From: Paramyrothecium sp. XJ0827
Lineage: Eukaryota; Ascomycota; Sordariomycetes; Hypocreales; Stachybotryaceae
Direction: 5' to 3'
DNA: 64,000 bases
Assembly: GCA_020881915.1 (NCBI GenBank)
Contig: JAJFPB010000004.1
Location: 3,658,001 to 3,722,000 of the forward strand
Shown here: piece after piece, positions 45,401 through 57,069 of the stretch
Layout of the letters: every line of letters begins with the position of its first letter
Numbering within the stretch: the stretch's first letter is position 1
Made by a program: the position numbers and the translations under genes
The notes under the pieces: generated by a model
The model's database searches: none
What the model was told of the DNA's origin: nothing
The model's input: the letters and a program-made list of their open reading frames with translations, nothing else

Positions 45401-47477
45401 AAACCTGTTCCCGATTAAAAGAAAGGTTATTGAGAAGAATACAGCGTCGAAACGAAATTCGAACTCTAGCATGAATCGGCCCTCAACCGCTGATCCAGCG
45501 AAGAAGAGAAAATCGCATGGACCAGACTTGGACTTCGAGGACACCGATGTTCAATTTTTACAGACGACATCATCTGCACCCCCTCAAGACGATGACAGCG
45601 ACGCTGAGTCGGATGATGGCTTGTTCGCTATTCCGCTCGCGAAACGGCAACAGAACAAGTCCGCTGGTCGTGATAGTGTTGGAGGCCACAGCAAGCGGCC
45701 CAGCCTTTACGTCAACACCAACTCACGCACCAAGAGCAGCAACCGGGTGTCCTTCGTGTCGCCACAGTCACACGGAGGCACAAACATTGGAGAATCACAC
45801 GACGAGGCAACGAGTGCCAGGAGTCGGCGTACGCCGGCAACTCCGCGGTCAGACAGCTGGGAGTCAGACGACAAAGATAGCAAGCTGAATCGACGCAAGT
45901 CATTCATTGAGAAGGACGTGTGGGCCAACCGTCCCCCCACGGATGCGCTGCTTAACAATCTCGACGACTTCTTCCCCAACTTGGATCTAGATCAGCCTGT
46001 ACTAGAAGAAGGCGCGGAGGACGAGTCGGTACCATCGCCGATCCCTGAGGGAGAGGAGAACTCGGGTCGTTCTGCGTCTGAGGAGGTACCTCCAGTCCCA
46101 CCTTTACCGTCTTTGCCGCCACTGCCGTCTTTGCCAGCGGTACCTGTTGCACCATCCCGGCAGCACTCCCTCTATGACAACGGCGATACCCTTGGTTCAG
46201 ATGAGTCAACCCTGAAAGCGTTAGAACGGCCTGCTTCGATACAGAGATTGCCTCGAGACGTAGGACGACGGGTCAGTGGTCTCGGACGAATGAAGTCCAT
46301 CCGTGAGGTGGCCAGCAAGCGATACACCATTACTTCCCAAACCTTGGCGAACAACAAGTCGGCAGCCAATCTTCAACGGCGCAAGAGCACGAAGATGTTC
46401 AATGCAAACATTGTTCAGATTCGGCCTGATCAGAGAGGCAGTGTTATCCTACCACAGGCCTCTTCAGACGTGCCACTAAAGCGTCAGACGACATTCAGGT
46501 GGTTCAAGGGTCAGTTAATCGGCAAAGGCACATACGGCCGTGTCTACTTGGGTATGAATGCTACGACTGGTGAATTCCTGGCGGTCAAGGAGGTTGAGGT
46601 CAATCCCAAGGCGGCCGGGGGAGACAGAAACAAGATGAAAGAACTGGTAGCGGCGCTGGACCAGGAGATTGACACGATGCAGCACCTCGACCATGTCAAC
46701 ATCGTGCAATATCTAGGTTGCGAACGCAAGGAAACGAGCATCAGCATCTTCCTCGAGTATATTTCTGGTGGCAGTATCGGCTCGTGCCTGCGCAAGCATG
46801 GCAAATTCGAGGAGTCGGTTGTTTCCTCCCTCACTCGTCAGACATTGCTCGGCTTGGCATACCTCCACCGGGAGGGCATCCTGCACAGAGATCTCAAGGC
46901 CGACAACATCCTTCTAGATGTGGACGGAACTTGCAAGATTAGCGATTTCGGCATTTCCAAGAAGTCTGACGACATCTACCGCAACGACAAGACAAACTCT
47001 ATGCAGGGTTCCGTATTCTGGATGGCACCTGAGGTGATCCGTTCACAAGGTGAGGGTTACAGTGCCAAGGTAGACATCTGGAGTCTGGGGTGCGTCGTAC
47101 TGGAAATGCTTGCTGGGCGCCGGCCTTGGAGCAAAGACGAGGCGGTTGGTGCAATCTACAAGATTGCGAATGGCGAGGCACCACCGATTCCAGAAGACAT
47201 TGAGGGTTCTCTTGGTCCCCTAGCAGTGGCATTCATGATGGATTGCTTCCAGGTGTAAGTGATGCCTCTCTTAAAACCTCTCGGAGCGCTTCTGTTTTGC
47301 TCCTCCCCTGTCGTTCATTTGGGTTGCGACATCCAGTATACTGACCAGACCAGTGATCCCCTCGAGCGGCCCACAGCCATTAAACTTCTTTCGCAGCATC
47401 CATTCTGCGAGCTTGACCCGAGCTACAGCTTCCATGAGACGAACCTCTACAAGAAGATTCAGGGTACATTCAAATAA
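42436..47477 (+). CDS. BCK1: Cell-wall-integrity MAP kinase kinase kinase (BCK1/MIK-1/MCK1)
   Basis: Exons 42436-43494, 43554-47254 and 47354-47477 give 1627 residues. Bck1 relays the protein kinase C signal to the MAPKK Mkk1/2 and the MAPK Slt2. Domains in order: poly-proline blocks (about residues 20-135), a SAM-like region (about 224-290, WPLDTVLIWLAKNQFSKDW), a ubiquitin-fold region (about 611-695, RLYVLATVDHWNYRM), a long Ser-rich linker, a second Pro-rich block (PPVPPLPSLPPLPSLPAVP) and the kinase domain (about 1334-1600). The kinase shows GKGTYGRVYLG, AVKEVEV, HRDLKADN, DFGIS and MAPEVI. The last intron was placed so that FQVDPLERPT keeps the family spacing (donor GTAAGT after GT). A join at the alternative CAG gives the variant FQTSDPLERPT and also keeps frame. 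Confidence 0.95.
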
Positions 47478-49426
47478 TATGATTTTAGCATGGGGACTTT
47501 TGATGGATACTATTTGGTAAGAGCGGCTCCCCAAACTATCAGCGCTGGCGGTCGAAGCGACGGAGCTTGTGTTATGTATGGGCCTTCGCAATGTCTTCAT
47601 TCTATTTTTATTCTTCTCATTCAGGGCGTTTTCGGGTGTGTCTATCATACTGTTAGCGACTCGGGCGCCGGGAAATTGGGTATATACATGTGACGATAGC
47701 AGGCTTCAACTGCAATGAGTCGGCCAAGTTCTCTTTGAAGATGACAACGAAAATGTTGTTTCCTCCAATCTCTATCTGCTACGGTTCCAAGGTGATTTCA
47801 AGTACGGAGTACAGAGTCAGCACTCGTTGACAACTGTACTATTACTCATATAACGTACGCTAGGCGTGGAAGTGCACGATTTCCAAATCGGGCAACTCTC
47901 AGCATGGCTTTCCACGGCGCACGTCCGAGGGGAAAGGAAGTGGCTGGGCTGAAAGCAGAGGGGAGAATCTGTCGGTCCAGTTTAGCTTAGGCCGCGGGGC
48001 AGTTGCAGTAGACAGGAGGAGACCCGTGGTTCGATCATTTGCGGAGCATGGCACATTATTTATTCCTCCGAGCGGCATGTGCATGCTGGGCAGGGAAGGC
48101 CATCACGAGGTGAATGCGCTTATATTGAGCGCGCGGGGAAAGCTGTAGGCTCGGCAGAAGAGATGCTGCCGAGTGCATTCTGGTAGGGTGCATCTTTTGC
48201 CCCGTGTTCCCGAATAGTCGAGACCGCAAGCCAAGCAGCAGGGGGAGATGAACGGAACTTGCTTGCCGTCGCTTTTTTTGCACGAATGGAGACGACAAAG
48301 AACCTGGGACTGTCTGCGTTTTTATTGTCTTTTGTCGGTTGAAATCAGCGGAATAGAAAGATCATCTAGCTCTCAAGGTCATCCTCCCCGTCTCGTCGTC
48401 ATCTACTTTTCAGGAAGAACACGAGGTGGAGAGTTGAGGTAGACGAAGGACGTGCTGGACGACGGTGCCAATTGGGCGGAATGCAGCCCAGCCATGCACA
48501 AATTAATACCCATGTCATGAGAGCTGGACCCTTTTAACTTACGCCGTAAAGCCTTAGCGCAGCCCAGTCGATCCTTGCGGGCCTCAACCGTTCTTACCGT
48601 TGCCCTGTGCGGTCCACAACGGCACCCCTGAAAGCGAAAGTTCTGTATCTGTACCTGGGTCGGGTGGCTGTACACAGTACCTCAGCTAGCTTCCAAGTGG
48701 TGAGCTGAGATGTGTAGACCGGCTCATCAATGTTGTGATTATGACTTTTTACTTAAAGTATAATTTAATGGATTTTCATTGAATCTCGAATAGCTTTGAC
48801 CTTTTACAATGGACTTTTACAAAGTTACCATTGTTTTCTCCTATTTATTGTAAATTATCGGGAGAGAGTGCAACTTTAGTGTTTATTTCTGGGCGCTCAC
48901 GAGTTACCAGCGTCCCAAGCGTTGTGCTGCGGCTACGAAAAGTACCCGCCAATTTGGGTAGAGTAGGTACCTAAGGTAGTAGAAGAGACTTGCGGGAGGA
49001 GAGGACCCACATACCCCATAGCGAACCATCAGTTTGGTTTAGTGCGTCTTACTTACTCGATTCAAGGGGTTCCGTTCTAGCTGTTCTATTCTGCCTGCCC
49101 CTACCATCTTGGGACGGATCGACAGCCCTCCTCGCTTCTCAACCGCGCTTTTTGCTTCTTCATCCTCTCCCTGCTGACTGTAGCGTGTCGGGGCAAATCT
49201 ACGTCGGTCTTGGCAGTCAAGTACGCTCGTCAAGAAAGGTACGGCAGAATCAAACCTCCTTGTCACAATTTTACCCCAGCTTGTTAACGACCTCTTAAAA
49301 CATACAGACCTGCAAGCGATGCGACCCTCGAGAGATTGAGCCCCTCTACCATCGTTTCTGGCTTCACGCGTGCGCCGAGCAAGATCTTCCATCTGAAAGC
49401 CTCGCCTCGGCGAGCAATCGATCATC
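47478..49426. other. Intergenic between BCK1 and the GH47 gene
   Basis: About 1.9 kb. An AT-rich tract lies at about 48735-48870, and a GGTACCTAAGGTAG copy of the recurrent motif at 48967-48980. The right-hand 400 bp are the pyrimidine-rich leader of the mannosidase gene. No gene is supported. Confidence 0.55.
49239..49307 (+). other. Possible 5' UTR intron of the GH47 gene
   Basis: GTACGG donor at 49239, TTAAC branch-like site at 49284 and ACATACAG acceptor ending at 49307 (69 nt), about 120 nt before the start codon. No coding consequence. Confidence 0.4.
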
Positions 49427-52400
49427 ATGCCGAGACGGAGATACAAGCTCTTCCTGATCTGCGCCGCAGTCTTTTGCTTCATGCTGTACCGCGTGTACCT
49501 AAATTCATGGATAGACCACACTGAGGCCGCGAAGCTGCACTGGTCCGGAGCTCATTCAGCAGGCGAAACCACCGGTGAAGATCTGGCTCATGCTGCTGAG
49601 AAGCTGCCGCCCGTGAACAAGCCGCCGCCGATTCCCGAGGACGACCGCTGGAAGGACAACCAGGCCAAACCCGCGACCAAGGGTTCCTCCAAATTAGAAG
49701 ACGATTCGGAGAACAGCGGCAGTAAGGCGGATCCTAAGGTCAAGATTCCAGAGTTGAAGGACGAAAAGGGAACTTCGACTTCAGAAGAGCCGGCAGGGCA
49801 TGCTGGCTCGCACGACACCTCCAAAGACAGCAATGATGATAAGGAACCGCCGTCCTGGCAAAATCCACCAACTGGCAGCTCCGACTCGACGCAGGGCTCA
49901 GCCTCAGGACTTAATCCTACAAAGGTCCACTGGAAGAAGGTCCCGGAGCGCTTCCCCGTCCCCGAGGAATCGCTCATTACCTTGCCCACTGGGAAACCCA
50001 AGCAGATTCCCAAGATTCAGTACGATTTCGCCGCCGAGTCTGCGGACGCCAAGACGAAACGTGAGCAGAGGCTGAAGCGAGTCAAGGCTGAAATTTCGAG
50101 GTCGTGGGCCGGCTACAAGAAGTTCGCCTGGATGCACGACGAGCTCTCCCCAGTCTCCGGTCGGTATCGCGACCCTTTTTGCGGCTGGGCCGCGACATTA
50201 GTCGACTCTCTCGATACGCTCTGGATTGCCGGCTTGAAAGAAGAGTTCGACGAGGCGGCTAAAGCTGTTACTGAGATAGACTTCACATGGTCGCCCCGTC
50301 ACGATATTCCGGTTTTTGAGACGACCATCCGGTATCTGGGTGGGTTGGTCGCCGCTTACGATGTGAGCGGCGGGCCGAAGGGCTCTTATTCCGTCCTTCT
50401 CGACAAGGCTATTGAACTCGCCGAGATTTTGATGGGCATTTTTGACACACCCAACCGCATGCCAATCCTGTATTACAACTGGAAGCCAGACTGGGCTTCC
50501 CAACCTCATCGGGCAAGTCGTGTCGGCATTGCCGAGCTCGGAACCTTGTCGATGGAGTTCACTCGTCTGGCGCAGATTACAGGGAAACAAAAGTACTATG
50601 ACGCTGTCGATCGCATTACGAATGCTCTGGTTGAGTTCCAGGCAGCTGGCTCCAAAATCCCAGGCCTCTTCCCCGAGAATCTGGATGCTTCGGGCTGCAA
50701 TAGGACAGCAACAACACAAACGGAGAGCTTGAGCCAGAAGGCGCAGCAGCAAGTTGGAGAAGTGGAAGTTCCTGAGAATCCGGAGGGGTATGTTCCAGGC
50801 TCGAGTGACAAGTCGAGCGATAGCCAGGCTCCTCCGGTCAACGAGGACAACCGAATCCATCGCCGTGGTGACTCGACTACTGCGAACGAGAACATTGCTG
50901 GCACTGTTTCCGACCCAGCAAACAGCCCCCCTTTTGCAGCGAGTGGCCAATCCACCGACTGGGATTGTGTACCTCAGGGCCTTGTGGCAGCCGGGTTCGG
51001 GCACGAAATGTTCCACGTAGGTGGTTCTCAAGATTCCGTTTATGAATACTTTCCCAAGGTAAGGCCCCCGGCGTAGCTCATTTTAAGCTCCTGCTAACTT
51101 CCGACAGCAATACCTACTTCTTGGTGGCCTCGAGCCGAAGTACAAAAAGCTTCACGAGGATACTATCGACGCCATTAACAAGTGGCTCATGTATCGTCCT
51201 ATGACTAAAGACAACTGGGATGTTCTGTTCCCGGCCAAGCTCAACACATATGGCAGCCCCGAGACTGATGCCACGAAAATCTACGAGGTGACTCATCTGA
51301 CTTGCTTCGTCGGAGGCATGTTTGGTCTCGGTGGCAAGATTTTTGGTCGCGAGAAGGATATTGAGACAGCTAAGAAGCTCACTGACGGGTGTGTTTGGGC
51401 TTATCAGACAACACCGTCTGGTCTTATGCCTGAGAGTTTCGAAGTTGTGCCTTGCCCGACATTGGATAAATGCGAGTTCAACGAAACGCGGTGGTATAAC
51501 GGCCTGGATAGCTCCAAAGAATGGCGAGAGGATGAGCTGGCTAAATGGGAGAAACAACAGGAGCTCAGGGCATCTCTATCGGCCAACAACGACGCACGAG
51601 AAGACGACAAGGCACCAGTGCAAAGAGCTGTGGCGACTACTAGTGAGGGCAGAGCGCCAGCAGAGGCCACTCCTCATTCAAATGGACAGGGCAAACACAT
51701 TGGCAAAAGAGCTGCTGTGCCTGTTCAGGGTCAGAAACAGGGGGCTGTTGCTGGGGACGAGGACGATGGCTCAAAGCTGCCAGGCACTCAATCGCCAGAG
51801 ATCAAGCCTGCACCTGCCGCGCCTCCCAAGAAAGTCAAGCCCTTGAAACAGGGCCCCGCCACTGCGGATGAAGATGACGGTTCAAAGATCCCGTCCTCGC
51901 AGTCGGAGAAGATTGACCCAGCTGTTCCCGTTCCCGTCCCGGAAAAAGACATCGAACCGCTGAAGCAAGGTCCCACAGTTGAGGACGAAGATGACGGCTC
52001 TAGGCTCCCAGCAACAATGGATGAGAAGGTTGATCCTCCGGCAGGGGCTGTGCCTGTCAATCTTGGCCAGACAGGCACAGGATCATCCAACATCAAGGCT
52101 TCGACGGACTCCAACAAGACTCCTGAGGAGGTAGAAACTCCAAAGGATAAGCAGGATGGGACCGATGGCAAGCAGGAGACCAAGCCTGACGCGACCAAGG
52201 AAGTCCCGGGCGTTCCTCAGTTCCAGCCAGACGGCGATCGCCCCACCAGAACTACCGGCACACAGAAGCCCATGTCCCACAAGGAATACGTCGAGGCAAA
52301 GATCAAGAACGGTAATCTCTATCCTGGCGTTGCCTCCATCAACGCTCATTCGTATATCCTCCGGTAAGCTCTATAGTTCTCACAATCAACCAATGTATGT

Positions 52401-52716
52401 CACTAACTGTTGCACAAATAGACCTGAGGCCATCGAGTCCGTCTGGTACATGTACCGCATCACTGGCGACCCGGAATGGATGGAAAAAGGCTGGAAGATG
52501 TTCGAGGCCACCATCCAGGCCACCCGTACCGAGTTCGCCAACGGCGCCGTCGACAGTGTCATGGTGGCCGAACCGACTGTCAAGGACGAAATGGAGAGCT
52601 TCTGGCTCGCCGAGACACTCAAGTACTACTTCTTGCTCTTCTCGGAACCCGACGTCATCAGCCTCGACGAGTGGGTGCTGAACACTGAGGCTCACCCTTT
52701 TAGGCGGCCGACATGA
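49427..52716 (+). CDS. GH47 alpha-1,2-mannosidase-like membrane protein with a large acidic insertion
   Basis: Exons 49427-51058, 51108-52363 and 52422-52716 give 1060 residues. An N-terminal anchor (about 5-23, KLFLICAAVFCFMLYRVYL) makes it a type II membrane protein of the ER or Golgi. GH47 hallmarks: SWAGYKKFAWMHDEL, GWAATLVDSLDTLWIAGL, FETTIRYLGGL, EVTHLTCFVGGMFGLGG, YILRPEAIESVWYMYRITGD and the calcium-site ending NTEAHPF. So trimming of mannose from N-glycans, or an ERAD lectin-like role, is expected. A linker of about 170 residues precedes the catalytic domain, another low-complexity insert lies near 425-520, and a third insert of about 250 residues (roughly 681-929) carries three acidic repeats. 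Typical GH47 enzymes have 500-600 residues. The long inserts recall yeast Mnl2, but I cannot separate orthologues without alignment. Confidence 0.88.
51735..52037 (+). repeat. Three imperfect coding repeats in the GH47 insert
   Basis: Each unit is about 25 residues, starting KQG and holding DEDDGS(K/R)(L/I)P, then a Glu-Lys-Ile/Val-Asp-Pro-like end. Starts lie at protein residues about 754, 791 and 830, so the period is 37-39 residues. Pro/Ala/Val-rich spacers separate the units. Confidence 0.85.
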
Positions 52717-53715
52717 ACGGTGGGCAGAAGGATGTAATGATAAAAAAGACGGGTTGGAGGCATGACGGAGCAGCTTCGTTCTTCCGTCCTATGTGTATTC
52801 ATGAAAGGCGGTTGTATCTATTGTCCACTGTACAGCGATGTGTTGGGGCACGCGGCGACTTTTTGGGAGGGTTCACTACCTTAGACATGCTTGGTAAATT
52901 GGTGGACTTACTACATAATCACGGCGTTGGCGACATGTTTGGTTCTTCGTCAGGAAAGGGGGGTGAATACATATCATCATTGTTTTCTATTGAATGGAGG
53001 GGCTCTACACATAATACATGAGTTGGGAAACGACGCGAGAAGACTGCCCTTTCAATTTCACGATGCATTCTGATGGGCAGCTCGATGGGGTAAAACCAGG
53101 CACGCAAATAACTGAAGCCAGAAAACACTCTTCCCATTACAACATTCAATACCATTCTCAAAACTTCACCGCCTCGTGAGTAACGTCTCGTGAGCATTTC
53201 GCGCCCAGCCGTCGCATTTTGTACATGAATTCCGTTTCCTTTGCGCGCGCAACATCACCCCCTCCTTCGCGATGGTAAAAAGCCAATGTTCGTTAAAATC
53301 AAAATAAAATCCAGTAAACACAATCTTTGTCGTCCCATGGGTCCCGTATTCTATATTCGTTTCGCTCTCGTTGGTCACATGGATCATCTTGCTTCTCTCG
53401 CCCCTTCCAATGTTTTGGCACTGCTCGGAAACGGCTCGAAGCGAGAATTCTCGGGACGTCCAGTCGGTTCTCGATGTGACGCGGAGAGTTTGTTGATATA
53501 GATGATGTGTGCGTCCGTGAAAGCGTCGTCTATTTACCTTTGTCGAGTTTCGTCGACTATGAAATCATGCCGTCTTCAGGTGTCTGAAGATCAAAAGCCT
53601 CCCGGAACTCCATTGCTGATGCAGATTGAACCCTTGCCATATGACCTTTTCCAACCTAGCCATCTACTAGTCCGTCGAGAGGTGGCCCTGCCTCCCCCTC
53701 ACCAACCACGACTCA
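52717..53715. other. Convergent 3' regions of the GH47 gene and FIG1
   Basis: About 1 kb between two stop codons facing each other. No domain-bearing frame on either strand. Confidence 0.6.
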
Positions 53716-54764
53716 TTATACCAATTGGCTGAGCACCTTGATACTAAGGATCATGACGAGCAGACCAATGGTTACAATGATGAGAAGGGTGAAGGAGAAC
53801 CAGCCGAGTACCATGGCGCTACTGCCGACGCCACTCCTCACAGATCCGTTGCCGAAATCTTGAGCGATGATCGAGGCGGCGACTGAGGCGGTATGTTGCC
53901 ATAGCACAGAAACCAGGACGAAGATGGAGGCGATGAAAATAATGGCAAGGGCAACCTGGGAGACAGGCCGCGAAGGGAAAGGCTTGACTTCACGGTCAGA
54001 GCCCTCAGAGTCCTCCTCGTCGTGCCATCCGGGGAAAGTGGCGAGAAGGAGGAAGCAGATGAAGGCGAAGACGATGGCAATGATTCTGTGGGATATGTCA
54101 GTATGTGACGCAGAGTGCAGGTGCGGCGTCGGAGGTCTACTCACATCAGGTAGGGAAAGACGATCATATCCTTGAATTGTGCGGCGAGCCAGATCAGGTT
54201 GAGCGGATCCTGGTCAACCGACACTTCATTCGCCAGGGCGGTGGCATTGTTACTGCACAGCCATGATCCTCCATCTGGATTCACGCAAATGCCGAAGTAG
54301 CCGACACGGGCCTGCAGGCGGGCGTCGCCAGCGATGTTGGCGATGGCGGTGTGCACATTGTAGTCGACTTGTGCCGTGTCGGGGATGGCCTGGTAGTCCT
54401 GGTAGTAGAGTGATAGGAGGAAGATGTCAGGGATCAAGGGCGATGATGAGGAACAACCGGCAAGCAGTAGTGCTAGGAGGAACGGTTAGTCGTCTGTCAA
54501 ACCAGATCGAATGCTCGGGGAAACGTACATAACAATATGATTGATACTGCTATGAGAATCATCAGGACATGGTGATAGCCCAGAAAGGGGATGAACCCTG
54601 GCGGAGAAAACGCTTGTTAATAAGCTGCGTCACATTCCAAAGACCCGCGACAAGTCTGCGCGGCCCCGGAATGGGGGAGGAGGAGAGGACTCACGATGCC
54701 ACCCGACATGAAACTTAGGCATGATCCCGCGGCTCGAGCTCGAGCTGGTCGTGCCGGAACCCAT
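53716..54764 (-). CDS. FIG1: FIG1-family calcium-regulating membrane fusion protein
   Basis: Four exons (54764-54695, 54597-54529, 54472-54145, 54085-53716) give 278 residues. Fig1 is a claudin-like four-span protein of the low-affinity calcium influx system in mating and hyphal fusion. Four hydrophobic spans are visible: about residues 30-52 (HHVLMILIAVSIILL), 150-172 (FPYLIIIAIVFAFICFLLL), 195-216 (SQVALAIIFIASIFVLVSVL) and 248-270 (GWFSFTLLIIVTIGLLVMIL). The loop after span 1 carries the family motif GYFGICVNPDGGSWLCSN (about residue 104 on), with the paired Cys residues. The N-terminus is a Ser run. Introns 1 and 2 fall inside the first 60 codons; all three have GT..AG ends and keep frame. 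Confidence 0.92.
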
Positions 54765-57069
54765 AGTTGCGGCGTTGGCTGTACGGCCTGGGGGAACCTC
54801 AGGATTGTTGGGGTGAGGGAATAGGTGTCAAAGCAGCCACTCCCGTCCTCCACCTTTGGAGTGACGGTTGTGTCTGGAAGCACCGAACAGCGCGCAAAAC
54901 GCTGTGGGTCGGAGATAGTACTGGTCGGGCAATCTCAGGACGTGATTGTCGGTATCGTCAGTCTTGTCGAATCCGCCTGGAGGGCGTTCCCTTTGGCCTT
55001 CTTTCCCGTCTCGGAAGCCTGTAGTTAGTCTTCGATTGGACGATCTCTAGTCCAGGAAGTTGGGCGGCGGTCTCGGCTCGCGCGGTGCGGCTATCGAGGA
55101 ATGCTGGCCGGATCGAGTCGAGTCGAAGTGCGAGACGAACGATGGGACGAAGGCGCTGTAGATTGGAAACGAGCGACGAGTGTCGAGAGCCCTGGAATGC
55201 AAGAAGGTGAGAAGTAAAAGAAGGATTGTCTCTGCCAGACAATGATATCAGAGACACTGCAAGATCAGTAGTAAGACTCTCAATCAACAGATCGGGGAGT
55301 GTTAGCTCTTCTGCTTAAGTTACGAGATGGATGTGATGTGGGAGATGGAGATGGTTCCGAGTCGCACGTTCACGTTGCGAAAGGGCGGAGATGGTAAAGG
55401 AGTTGAGTAGGTATGCGGTCTGAGAGGTGTGTACCAAAGTATCTTTACAAAGCAAAGACTGGAGAAAGATGATGGATGGAGGCTGGCGGTGCGGTCTGGC
55501 CGGCTGCTAAGGCATGTATGTGCATGCATAGGACTTTTGGTGGTGTAGAGGCCGGGCGTCGTTGGCCCAGCCACGTCCCTTTCCTATTGACTGCGGTTGG
55601 CAGGGCGACGGGAAGGAGGTGACGTGTGAAGGGGACCCCGGTCCACGGCCCCATTGGCGCAACTATGCTGGTCGTAGGCTCGTAGCGGCTCAGCGTGTCT
55701 TAATTGGTGGGGCAGCCCAGCGCATGGCGGTGCGACGCCTACAATCGAGCCTAAGCCTAAGGTACCTGATGTGTCTTAATAAGACTCCAAGCTAAGCTAA
55801 GGTACCTCAGCTGCTTAAAGTGAACAGCCGACACCGAGGTAGCGCTGATTCCAGGCGAATGACATGACATCCTGGGATGTCATAACGTACCTGGAGGAAC
55901 GGCGTCACTTGCGACCTAGAGGTAAGGTACATGGGGGATTGGCCTGCACACAAGGTCAAAAACGATCCCAATGAGCATCTCGCACACGTTGCCTCCTGCT
56001 TACGCTGCGGCTTAGCTGGTCGCCCTTTGAAAAAGATGTCCAGGTTCTGCTGCCGCCACATTGCCAAACGCCAATCTCGTTTTCCGCTGCAGCATTGGTG
56101 GGTGAGTGGTGATGGCGGCGCTTCATGCGTTCACCATATCAACAAGTCTTCATACTTTGACGCAGCAACTAGTTGCAAGACCAACTCGTCGAGGTCCTGG
56201 GCAATATGCGACGAGTGATCTCGAAACATTGGCAGCAAGGATAGTACGGGTATTCAGGGACTTATCCGTGGCTATGGACTTGGCAAAGTGTCGGGGGTAA
56301 CCTGGCCATTTCTGATCTTCGTTCTGTTGTCCGGACAATTCACCAGCGCATGGACAATTCAGCGCAAGGATCATGGCCTTAGGTGGCCACATATAGCTGG
56401 CGTCACGCATTCAATTCCCAGCTGTTAAATCTCTAGGTAATGTAAAGAGCAAAAAGGACGCTGGATTTCCAGTCTAACTTTATCTTAAGTTGCCATTATC
56501 GCCAATATTCAGTCCTACCTGATTGCAGAATGAATGCTGCCGAGTCCGAGGTCGGGCTGCCAACATTCATGGCTACCCTGCACCGCTTGTCATAGATTAT
56601 CACGTATGCCAAGTGATCAACCAGCATCAGAAGACTTCGACAATACTTCTTGTTGCATTTTTCGTGGATATGTATTGGTTTTGGAGACCTTGTAGCCAAC
56701 AACGATTAATTTCACCTAATCAAGTCCATTGTAACGGGAATTTATTGCTTCCCAGTTCGAGGAACCAATGAAGAAATATTGATTTTAGCAAGCATATTAC
56801 CACCAAAACTGAACCAACCCTACGTGAAATGAGCAAATGTCCTTTGGCCGGAGACTTCCCTTAACTTATCCTTAGTTATACTGTAGACAAGGAAGTTGAA
56901 GATTGAAATGCGTGTTCATTGTGCACTTCGAATACTCCAAGTTGAAGCGGATAACAAATGGGGCCGTTAATGCCTTATCGATAAACCTCTAAACCCCACG
57001 TCATCTTCTTTGAGCTTGAAGCACCGGTCCGAACCATCAATCAGCATTGACCCAACGACCCCTTCAAAA
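54765..57069. other. Long divergent intergenic region between FIG1 and TIP20
   Basis: 2.3 kb of non-coding sequence. The recurrent CTAAGGTACC/AGGTAAGGTAC motif appears at 55758-55766, 55797-55806 and 55920-55930. The right half is AT-rich in places. Spurious frames lack any family feature. Confidence 0.55.

Noticed and set aside
57010..57069. TIP20 extended upstream to 57010
   Set aside because: The upstream frame begins with TTG; the first ATG is 57070.
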